From positions 62,001 through 126,000 of the forward strand of contig CAMJRX010000001.1 in assembly GCA_946408355.1 (NCBI GenBank): 64,000 nucleotides of DNA. Direction: 5' to 3'. Positions 23,810-30,614 of this stretch are shown here, piece after piece. This DNA comes from an uncultured Selenomonadales bacterium. GTDB lineage: Bacteria; Bacillota; Negativicutes; Selenomonadales; Selenomonadaceae. Below the pieces are notes generated by a model, which saw only the letters and a list, made by a program, of their open reading frames with translations, did no database searches and was not told the origin of the DNA. Each line of letters opens with the position of its first letter. Position 1 is the first letter of the stretch. Made by a program: the position numbers and the translations under genes.

Positions 23810-24655
23810 TTGAAAAAAATAATCGTGAACGCGGACGACTTCGGGCGGCACGAGCTTATAAATCAAGCGGTCGAGCGTGCGTTCAATACGGGCTGTCTTA
23901 AGTCGGCAACGCTTATGGCGGGTGGCGCGGCATTTGACAACGCTGTTAAACTTGCAAAAAAAATTTCCGGCTTAGGCGTCGGAATTCATTTTACATTGGC
24001 AAATGGAAATCCTATCTTGCCGCCAAAAGAAATTCCCTCGCTCGTCACGGAGGAGGGAATTTTTCACGGCGATTATATAAAATTTCTCAAGCGATATTTG
24101 AGCGGAAAAATTTCAATGTCAGAAGTTCGCTCGGAACTCGCCGCGCAACTTGAAAAAATTTCCCGCGCAGGTTTAAAATTAACGCACTTCGATAGCCATC
24201 AACATTTGCATCACGTACCGGGAATCACGGAAATAACGTTAAAGCTTGCACAGGCGGCAGGAATTAAATCAATGCGCGTGGCGAATACGAAAATTTTTGA
24301 CGGCGAATTAGACAGCTTAGGAAAATTTTTAGGGCGATTGGGTTTGGGTTCGTTGGCGAAGTTCGCGGCTCATCTGGCGCATAAAAAAAATTTTGCGACG
24401 CCCGAACATTTCGCAGGTATCGTCGCGGGAGAATCTGTTAGCGAAAAATTTATGCTCAACTTGATTGAAAACTTGCAAGACGGCACGACAGAAGTTATGT
24501 TTCATCCCGGCACCGACAATAAAACTTTAAAAGACTTTTGCCAATGGGAGCACAATTTCGAGGAAGAACTTGCCACTGTGACTTCGCCAAAAGTTTTGGG
24601 CTTGCTTGCCGAGAAAAATATTTCATCGATAAATTTTGCGGAGTTGATTAAATGA
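23810..24655 (+). CDS. YdjC/ChbG-family carbohydrate deacetylase
   Basis: A 281-residue metal-dependent N-acetyl-sugar deacetylase-like protein. The N-terminal KKIIVNADDFGRHELINQAV carries the Asp pair and His of the family. Later motifs are GVGIHFTLANG, THFDSHQHLHHVPGI and VMFHPGT. Relatives include ChbG (chitobiose deacetylase) and HpnK (hopanoid biosynthesis). The start is TTG with GGAGG seven bases upstream. It overlaps the GtrA-like gene by four bases, so the pair may act on a lipid-linked or surface sugar. Confidence 0.85.
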   Translation: MKKIIVNADDFGRHELINQAVERAFNTGCLKSATLMAGGAAFDNAVKLAKKISGLGVGIHFTLANGNPILPPKEIPSLVTEEGIFHGDYIKFLKRYLSGKISMSEVRSELAAQLEKISRAGLKLTHFDSHQHLHHVPGITEITLKLAQAAGIKSMRVANTKIFDGELDSLGKFLGRLGLGSLAKFAAHLAHKKNFATPEHFAGIVAGESVSEKFMLNLIENLQDGTTEVMFHPGTDNKTLKDFCQWEHNFEEELATVTSPKVLGLLAEKNISSINFAELIK

Positions 24656-25035
24656 CAAGAGAACGCATGTTAGAAATAATCCGTTTTTGTTTCGTGGGCG
24701 GCGTCTCGTTCCTTATGGATTACTCAATACTTTTCGCGTTGACAGAATTTGCCGGCGTCTATTATCTGTACTCGTCGGCGATTTCGTTTAGCATAACGGT
24801 CGTATTTAATTATTGGCTGTGCGTCGTCTACGTTTTCAAAGGTGCAAAAAAACAATCGACGCGACGGGCAATAATTTTTTTCAGCACGGGCGTTGTAGGG
24901 CTTGGACTCAATCAACTTTGCATGTGGTTTTTCGTTGACGTGGCGGGCGTGTACTATATGATTGCGAAAATTTTTGCAACCGCCATTGTAACCATTTGGA
25001 ATTACATAACCAAACGCAAAGCAGTCAGCGGTTAA
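24652..25035 (+). CDS. GtrA-like membrane protein
   Basis: A 127-residue protein with four predicted membrane helices, of the GtrA/DPMS family thought to flip or anchor lipid-linked sugars. Visible pattern: IIRFCFVGGVSFLMDYSILFAL at the start, a central AISFSITVVFNYWLCVVYVF, and GLNQLCMWFFV then AKIFATAIVTIWNYITKRK at the end, which is the typical GtrA finish. Translationally coupled to the deacetylase (ATGA). It overlaps the tail of the convergent tubulin-like gene by four bases. A GtrB-like GT2 enzyme is encoded separately at 40.7 kb. Confidence 0.88.
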   Translation: MTRERMLEIIRFCFVGGVSFLMDYSILFALTEFAGVYYLYSSAISFSITVVFNYWLCVVYVFKGAKKQSTRRAIIFFSTGVVGLGLNQLCMWFFVDVAGVYYMIAKIFATAIVTIWNYITKRKAVSG

Positions 25036-26417
25036 ATTGCGCAGGAGTCGTAAAGTCTACGTAAAAATTTTCCGAAGGCTTTAACCGTCGAATCGAACTT
25101 GAAAGGCTCCGTCAATCTGTAAAATATTTCGTGGAATGTCAGCTTAGATTTTGTGCCGTCAAGAGCCGCGAAAAGTTTTTTATTGACCAGCCGCGCAGGA
25201 TTTGCCTCGAACATTGCGGGATTTATCAAAAAGACTTCTCGCCCGTTGAGCGTTTCAAGTTGTTTAAGCCACGCCGCAAATGCCTCTGCATAAAAATTAA
25301 AATTCACCACGTCGGGCGCAGTTATGTTAACGCCCTTTAAAAAGTCCACGAACCACGGATATTTATAAGCTTTTGCGTCGCCCGAAACTAAATCGATTAA
25401 CACCGGCTTAATCAGTTGAACATAAGCAAAAATAAATCTCGCGAACTGCACAAAGCGTTCACTCGACGCGGGAATATCACTCCAAGAAAATTTATCGTGC
25501 TCGTGCCGGCAAATGTATTTAAAAATTTTCGGCGCGTGAAGTGGTCGCGAATAAAAATCTGCCGCCGCCAATGCCGCATAAAGTTCGACGATATGAGCCT
25601 CGTTGCGCTGATTCGCTGAACCAACGGAAAATTCCCCGACGGGCGTCATAACCGAATCGCCGATAAAATACGTCGCGTCGAAAAGATTTTCTTTCTCCGA
25701 ATAATATTTCAACGCCGCCTTTGTATTAGGCAAAAAATTTTCACTGCGGGCAAAAAGTTCGTTCTTAATATTGGTTGGAGTGAAGCTGAAATACGGCAGA
25801 ATTAACGCGCCGCCGATTGAAATTCGGTCTGCGTAGTCAGCAAGATTATTTTTCAGCAAGCGGGCAATCGTCGGAAGTCCAGCCGCACCCGTTCCGCCGA
25901 ACACCGAACCCGCCAAGAAAATTTTTACGTTTTCTCCCTCGCCGATAATTTTTTCAATCTGCGCGGTTAATTTTGAGCCGTCATCAAATTTTTTGGCAAG
26001 GACTGCCGCACCAATCGACGGATGTCCTCTAAAACCCTCGTTGAGCGTCGTGTCGCGCTCTTTTTTTGTGTAAAGAATTTCGTACAGCTTGCCAACGGGC
26101 ATGTTGTTGTGGTGATAAAACTCAATCAAATCGTCAAGATTTTTGTCGTGCCCGGTCGGGTTCCAAGGAAACGGGCGCACGATTGAAATTTTGTTCTTGA
26201 AAAGCGGCGTGTCATTGCCGACGGAAAAATTTTGGAATGCGGCAAAATTATTCAACGCAGTCGAGGTTCGCTCCAAATTGCCGTTGCCAACATCAGGATC
26301 AATCGCCGCGATATAAAGTCGTTCGTTTTCGGGCAAAAGTCCAGCTATGCAAATGTGCGTTAAACTCTCCATGACTTTCGCTCCCGTGCCGCCGATAGAA
26401 ATAAAGTAATAACTCAT
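25032..26417 (-). CDS. Tubulin-like GTPase domain protein (Tubulin_2 type)
   Basis: A 461-residue protein with the two landmarks of tubulin-superfamily nucleotide binding: an N-terminal FISIGGTGAKVMESLTHI (about 5-22) and the signature FLAGSVFGGTGAAGLPTIARLL (about 165-186, GGTGxxG). It matches the bacterial Tubulin-like (PF13809) type rather than FtsZ, and has no FtsZ-type C-terminal peptide. Unlike the FtsZ-like gene at 5.1 kb, its nucleotide motifs look intact. The start is ATG 26417 with GGGAGGCGG upstream. It ends a minus-strand run LCP - YrbL-like - 4-TM protein - this gene. Function unknown; a polymer or a cytoskeletal partner of the wall-linked neighbours is inference. Confidence 0.78.
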   Translation of the reverse strand: MSYYFISIGGTGAKVMESLTHICIAGLLPENERLYIAAIDPDVGNGNLERTSTALNNFAAFQNFSVGNDTPLFKNKISIVRPFPWNPTGHDKNLDDLIEFYHHNNMPVGKLYEILYTKKERDTTLNEGFRGHPSIGAAVLAKKFDDGSKLTAQIEKIIGEGENVKIFLAGSVFGGTGAAGLPTIARLLKNNLADYADRISIGGALILPYFSFTPTNIKNELFARSENFLPNTKAALKYYSEKENLFDATYFIGDSVMTPVGEFSVGSANQRNEAHIVELYAALAAADFYSRPLHAPKIFKYICRHEHDKFSWSDIPASSERFVQFARFIFAYVQLIKPVLIDLVSGDAKAYKYPWFVDFLKGVNITAPDVVNFNFYAEAFAAWLKQLETLNGREVFLINPAMFEANPARLVNKKLFAALDGTKSKLTFHEIFYRLTEPFKFDSTVKAFGKFLRRLYDSCAI

Positions 26418-26454
26418 AACCGCCTCCCAAATTAATGCGTCGAAATTATGCTTA

Positions 26455-26524
26455 AACGCGGCGATTTACTCAAAAATATTGAACGTCAAATCGCGTCAGC
26501 TGTTTGTCAACTTTTTAAAAGTTG
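26455..26524 (+). repeat. Dispersed ~70-bp repeat, copy C
   Basis: Blocks AACGCGGCGA, AAAAATATTGAACG, CAAATCGCG, GCTGTTTG and the terminal hairpin CAACTTTTTAAAAGTTG (26508-26524). The hairpin overlaps the stop and last codons (QLLKS) of the opposite-strand membrane protein gene. Confidence 0.75.
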
Positions 26525-27001
26525 CCCAAAAAATTGTGCTCCAAGTGGCGTGTACTTAAATGCAAGTGGCGTCGTGAAAATTGTTAACAGCCAATAGCCC
26601 ACGCCCGTAAAAATTACCGCGAACAGTCCGAAAATTATTCCGTTAAGCTTTATGCCCAAAATCGGCGCGTAGAAATGCGCAACGCCTAAACTTACTGCAA
26701 GCGACGCCATTAACAACGCCGCCCAAAAAATTCTTTTGCCCGCGCCCGCCGCCTCGTCGACTTCCAAAATAAATCTTGCCGCCATAAACCAAAGTAGCGC
26801 ACAAAGTCCATTTGCTAAGCCCGCCGCCCGCGTCAATGCAAAATATTTTTCCAGCCAACGCGAATAATTCATGTTGTCGGAGGCAGTTGCCAATTTGTGC
26901 CCCGCGATATTCGAGCCTAAATAATAAGCCAGCGCAATGCAACCAACTGTTACCGCCGCGATTAAAAATATTTTTATAATCGTCCGCGCCGTTCGATTCA
27001 T
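26507..27001 (-). CDS. Unrecognised four-helix membrane protein
   Basis: A 164-residue protein I do not recognise. It has about four hydrophobic helices: IIKIFLIAAVTVGCIALAYYLG (about 8-30), GLANGLCALLWFMAARFIL, RIFWAALLMASLAVSLGVAHF and LNGIIFGLFAVIFTGVGYWLLTIF. Its ATG overlaps the YrbL-like stop by one base (TAATG), so it is translationally coupled. The last five codons (QLLKS) and the stop lie in the hairpin of repeat copy C, so this repeat appears to have supplied or altered the C-terminus. It is followed after 89 bases by the tubulin-like gene. Confidence 0.7.
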   Translation of the reverse strand: MNRTARTIIKIFLIAAVTVGCIALAYYLGSNIAGHKLATASDNMNYSRWLEKYFALTRAAGLANGLCALLWFMAARFILEVDEAAGAGKRIFWAALLMASLAVSLGVAHFYAPILGIKLNGIIFGLFAVIFTGVGYWLLTIFTTPLAFKYTPLGAQFFGQLLKS

Positions 27002-27609
27002 TAAATCTCAGCCAACTTTCTTAAAAATTCCGCGTCGAATAAATTTCCGTAATCCGAACGCATTAAATCAACAAAACGCGCCCAATATTTTTTTACGCGC
27101 TTTAGTGCAAAGTAATCGAAGTAATACGGCAGAGGAATTGACGCTGAACAGCCGATATTGTCGATGATTCGGACGCGCCGTTCGGTCGGGGAAATTCTTT
27201 GCACAAGATAATTATCAGGATCGACGCCCGCCAACAAAAATCTTTCGTCGAAGTAAACGCGCTTAAAATCCAGCAAAAGTTTTTCCGTCGCGAGCAAAAG
27301 TTTTTTATCGCGTATCGTGTCGTCAAAAACATTGAGCATAGTTTGAGAAATTTTTCCGTCATAATCAAGCACGCGCTCAAAAAGATAGCCTTTGCCCTTT
27401 GAAGTCTCAACCTCGCCGAAATATTTTGTGAGGAGCGTCATTGAATCTGCGCGGCTCCCTAAAGCTTTGCGATAGCGCGTTTCCTTAGCAAAGTCGGGGT
27501 CGTCGGGCGTGCGCAAAAGTTTAACGCATAAATTTTTATCGGTCGGGTGCGCGTAAACAATTTTGTGATTGCCGTCGCCCAAAAATAAATCGTCTGTCAA
27601 ATTAATCAT
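27001..27609 (-). CDS. YrbL-like kinase-fold protein
   Basis: A 202-residue protein resembling the PhoP-regulatory-network protein YrbL family, with a protein-kinase-like fold. It has a glycine-poor nucleotide strand (LFLGDGNHKIVYAHPTDKNLCVKLL, with a candidate ATP-binding Lys), KETRYRKAL, KGKGYLFERVLDYDGK and a putative DxxxxN catalytic region (LLAGVDPDNYLVQ) followed by RVRIIDNIG. Catalysis is not established for the family. One base separates it from the LCP stop, and GAGG lies within the end of the LCP gene. Role unknown; context suggests the cell envelope. Confidence 0.7.
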   Translation of the reverse strand: MINLTDDLFLGDGNHKIVYAHPTDKNLCVKLLRTPDDPDFAKETRYRKALGSRADSMTLLTKYFGEVETSKGKGYLFERVLDYDGKISQTMLNVFDDTIRDKKLLLATEKLLLDFKRVYFDERFLLAGVDPDNYLVQRISPTERRVRIIDNIGCSASIPLPYYFDYFALKRVKKYWARFVDLMRSDYGNLFDAEFLRKLAEI

Positions 27610-27610
27610 G

Positions 27611-29098
27611 TCAATACCTCGTTTTAGGAGCCTCGTCGCGTGTCGGCTCTGTTATAGTTTCGTCAATTTCTGGAATTGTTCGTCGTTCAATTCGCGGTTC
27701 CTCATAAGTTCGACGTTCAAGCGGATTTGTTTGCTCGCTGTCGTAAGTGCGCCGTTCCGTTGAGTTTGTTCGTTCGTCAAAATCTCTGCGTTCGTTTGAA
27801 CTTGTTCGTTCGTTAGAATAATTTTCGCGTTCCATTGAATTCGTTCGTTCATTAGAATAATTTTCGCGCTCCGTTGAACTTGTTCGTTCGTTAGAATAAT
27901 TTTCGCGTTCCGTTGAATTCGTTCGTTCGTCTGGATAATTTCTGCGCTCGGTTGGACTTGTCCGTTCGTCGGAATAATGTCCGCGTTCAGTCGAATTCGT
28001 TCGCGTATCAGAAATTCTGCTTTCTCTTAAACTTGAGCGTTCATCAATGCTACTGCGACGTTCACGACCTTTGCGCACGGGGGAGCCGATATTGTCCTCG
28101 CCTTCGGGAATATCTTTTGCGCCGGAGGGAATTGATTCTCTGTATTCGCGGGCGTCGCGCTCAAAACGTTCTCTCAAATACGGGTCAACGCTGATTCCCA
28201 GCGCGTCGGCAACCGAAATCCTCAAAAGTTCCACGTCGGGTATCCAATAACTTATGTCGTCAATGTAGAGTGGATAGCCTGGCACCATGTCGGTTTCAAG
28301 TCCATTTTGCGCGGCGGCTTTAAGTGCACCGGCAAGTTCCAACAGTTGACGTAAGGACATATCCGTATCAACGGCGTCAATGACTTCGCGAACAATTTTA
28401 GGAATGCGCGGAACAATTTCGGGCGAAGTGACTTTATCCATACACGCCGCCATAAAAGCCTGTTGACGTTGCACGCGCCCAATATCGCCTTCCGAGTCAC
28501 GATAGCGCACGTAAGTCACAGCGGTTTTGCCGTCCATGTGCTGTTGTCCAGGATAGAGGTCAATGACAAGTCCGCCATTGTCGTCCCAGGGGTCTTCGTA
28601 GAACATGCGCTTTTCAACGTCAATATCCACGCCGCCAATCGCGTCGATAATTTTAACAAAACTATTTGTATCAATCATAACGTAATGGTCAATGTCAATG
28701 CCGAGAAAATTTTCAACGGTCGATTCAGTAAGCCCGACGCCGCCATAAGCATAAGCTGCGTTAATTTTGTCGTAGCCGCGCCCACGAATTTTTACACGAG
28801 TATCACGCGGGATTGATAACAAAGTAGCTTGGTCAAAGCGCGGGTCAATCGTCGCAATCATCAGCGTATCAGAGCGTCCAACGTCATCTTCGCGCTTGTC
28901 TACGCCCATTATTAAAACGATTGATTTATCTTTGGCTTTTATGAGTTCTTCCTCGTTGTTGTTGACAATTCGTCTTACAGGATTTTCTTCGTCAAAAATA
29001 CTCGACGACGCAAACATTGCACCTGCCAACGCCGACGCCGTAAAGCACAGAACGAGGAAGATTATCGGCAAAAAGTTCCGTTTAGGTTTTTTATCCAA
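27611..29098 (-). CDS. LytR-CpsA-Psr family wall-polymer transferase with repeat tail
   Basis: A 495-residue LCP protein, of the family that attaches anionic polymers or glycans from lipid carriers to peptidoglycan. One N-terminal membrane anchor (FLPIIFLVLCFTASALAGAMF) is followed by the LCP core: VLIMGVDKREDDVGRSDTLMIATIDP, LLSIPRDTRVKIRGRGYDKINAAYAYGG and GQQHMDGKTAVTYVRYRDSEGDIGRVQRQQ. From about residue 355 the protein is a hydrophilic low-complexity tail of roughly 13-residue units (YSNERTSSTEREN and variants, about eight units). The TTG start at 29098 is chosen for the AAGGTG upstream and the charged residues before the anchor; TTG 29134 is the alternative. It heads the operon that ends with the tubulin-like gene. 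Confidence 0.88.
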   Translation of the reverse strand: MDKKPKRNFLPIIFLVLCFTASALAGAMFASSSIFDEENPVRRIVNNNEEELIKAKDKSIVLIMGVDKREDDVGRSDTLMIATIDPRFDQATLLSIPRDTRVKIRGRGYDKINAAYAYGGVGLTESTVENFLGIDIDHYVMIDTNSFVKIIDAIGGVDIDVEKRMFYEDPWDDNGGLVIDLYPGQQHMDGKTAVTYVRYRDSEGDIGRVQRQQAFMAACMDKVTSPEIVPRIPKIVREVIDAVDTDMSLRQLLELAGALKAAAQNGLETDMVPGYPLYIDDISYWIPDVELLRISVADALGISVDPYLRERFERDAREYRESIPSGAKDIPEGEDNIGSPVRKGRERRSSIDERSSLRESRISDTRTNSTERGHYSDERTSPTERRNYPDERTNSTERENYSNERTSSTERENYSNERTNSMERENYSNERTSSNERRDFDERTNSTERRTYDSEQTNPLERRTYEEPRIERRTIPEIDETITEPTRDEAPKTRY

Positions 29099-29193
29099 CG
29101 CAACACCTTCTAAAAAAATTTTTAAACGCGGCAAATTATATCACAGTGCGCAAAAAAAATCCGCCCTTAACACGCAGTAAATCCAAAATTTTT

Positions 29194-29204
29194 TGTGTTA
29201 TAAT
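29194..29204 (+). promoter_or_regulatory. Extended -10 promoter of the ecfA-chr pair
   Basis: TGTTATAAT (extended -10 with TATAAT at 29199-29204), no clear -35. It lies 30 bases before the GTG start. Confidence 0.5.
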
Positions 29205-29234
29205 GGCGAAAATGTTAGGGAGGAGGGCGGTTAA

Positions 29235-30056
29235 GTGATTGTCGTTAAAGACGTGAGTTATAATTACATGACGGGCACGCCCTTTGAGAAAACCGCGCTG
29301 AAAAATATTTCGTTTGACGTGGCAGAGGGCGAAGTTTTAGCAATAGCGGGTCATACTGGCTCCGGCAAGTCGACGCTGATTCAAATTATTGCGGGATTGA
29401 TAAAATTGACGAATGGCACGATTGAACTTGACGACTTGAGCGTCGCTGATAAAAAAATTCGCCGCCTCGTCGGTATCGTTTTTCAATATCCCGAACATCA
29501 GCTTTTCGAGGAGACGGTTGAGAGTGATATTGCATTCGGACCGAAAAACTTTGGACTTAGCGAGGCGGAAATATCTGCGCGGGTCGAAGAGGCAATGCGA
29601 CAAGTTGGACTTAGCGCGGAGCTGAAAAAAGTTTCACCGTTTGAACTATCTGGCGGACAGCGTCGGCGCGTGGCAATCGCAGGAATATTGGCACTCAAGC
29701 CCAAATATTTAATCCTCGACGAACCGACAGCTGGACTTGACCCGTTAGCTAAAGAAAATCTGCTTAAAGAAATTTTCGGCGCGATAAAAAAATCTGGCGT
29801 CACGATAATTTTAGTTTCGCACAACATGGAAGATATTGCCCGCTTCGCAAATCGTGTTGTAGTTCTCGCGCAAGGCGAAATTTTATTTATTGGCACGCCG
29901 CGTGAACTTTTTGCCCGCGAAGAAATTTTAAGCCGCGCAGGTTTGGAGCCGCCTCCCATAACTCAACTTTTGCGAACGCTGAAAATTGACGAGCAAGCTT
30001 TAACAATCGACGAGGCGGAAAAAATTATTCTAAGCAAGGAGAGGAATTTATTTTGA
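29235..30056 (+). CDS. ecfA2: ECF transporter ATPase, EcfA2/CbiO type
   Basis: A 273-residue ABC ATPase of energy-coupling-factor vitamin/metal transporters. Motifs: Walker A GHTGSGKST (about 36-44), Q-loop VFQYPEHQLFEETV, signature LSGGQRRRVAIAG, Walker B LILDEPTAGLD, H-loop SHN. The GHTGSGKS form and QYPEHQLF fit EcfA2. The start is GTG with AGGAGG upstream. Unusually, its partner (ecfA1-like, 39.9 kb) is elsewhere and no ecfT or S component is seen; instead a chromate-transporter gene overlaps its end by four bases. Confidence 0.88.
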   Translation: MIVVKDVSYNYMTGTPFEKTALKNISFDVAEGEVLAIAGHTGSGKSTLIQIIAGLIKLTNGTIELDDLSVADKKIRRLVGIVFQYPEHQLFEETVESDIAFGPKNFGLSEAEISARVEEAMRQVGLSAELKKVSPFELSGGQRRRVAIAGILALKPKYLILDEPTAGLDPLAKENLLKEIFGAIKKSGVTIILVSHNMEDIARFANRVVVLAQGEILFIGTPRELFAREEILSRAGLEPPPITQLLRTLKIDEQALTIDEAEKIILSKERNLF

Positions 30057-30613
30057 TTAAAACGGACAGAAATTTTTATTGGCTATTGTTCAAGTCAACA
30101 TTTATTGTCAGCATGTTCACGGTCGGCGGCGGCTACGTCATAATCCCCTTGCTTAAAGCCAAATACGTCGATGAATATCATTGGATAACCGACGAGGAAA
30201 CTTTAAACATGGTGGCAATCGCACAATCGACGCCGGGCGTTATGGCAGTAAATACTGCTATCATGCTCGGTTATCGTATGGCGGGCGTCGCCGGTGCTCT
30301 AACTGGTATGCTTGCAACTATTTTGCCGCCGCTAATCATTATTACCATCGTCGCTACGTTTTATGACCTCGTCGCCTCGAATGAATATGTCCAGCTCATT
30401 TTAAAGGGTATGCAATGCGGCGCGACTGCTCTTTTGCTAAACGTGGCGATTGACTTGCTTAAAAAACAATTCTCTAAAAAACTTATTCTGCCCATTGTAA
30501 TAATACTCGGAACTTTTATTGCTAACTTATTTTTCGGCGTGAATATTATGTTGCTCGTTACCATTGACGGCATTATTGGTTTCTTCCTTCTGCGTGATAA
30601 AAAATACGAGTAA
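30053..30613 (+). CDS. Chromate transporter family protein, single half
   Basis: A 186-residue membrane protein of the ChrA (CHR) family in its short form. It shows the family start LLFKSTFIVSMFTVGGGYVIIPLL, then ITDEETLNMVAIAQSTPGVMAVNTAIMLGYRMAGVAGAL and about five hydrophobic helices. Short ChrA proteins are usually encoded as adjacent pairs; only one half is present here. It begins on TTG overlapping the EcfA2 stop (TTGA). Chromate export is the name of the family only; the real substrate could be sulfate or another anion. Confidence 0.82.
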   Translation: MIKTDRNFYWLLFKSTFIVSMFTVGGGYVIIPLLKAKYVDEYHWITDEETLNMVAIAQSTPGVMAVNTAIMLGYRMAGVAGALTGMLATILPPLIIITIVATFYDLVASNEYVQLILKGMQCGATALLLNVAIDLLKKQFSKKLILPIVIILGTFIANLFFGVNIMLLVTIDGIIGFFLLRDKKYE

Positions 30614-30614
30614 A

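Noticed and set aside
26440..26540. Flanking duplication around repeat copy C like those at copies A and D
   Set aside because: Only about ten of thirteen bases match between the flanks, which is not enough to claim a duplication.
27700..28030. 39-bp periodic repeats that might be mistaken for a CRISPR array
   Set aside because: They are in-frame codons of the LCP tail with no distinct spacers and no cas genes nearby.
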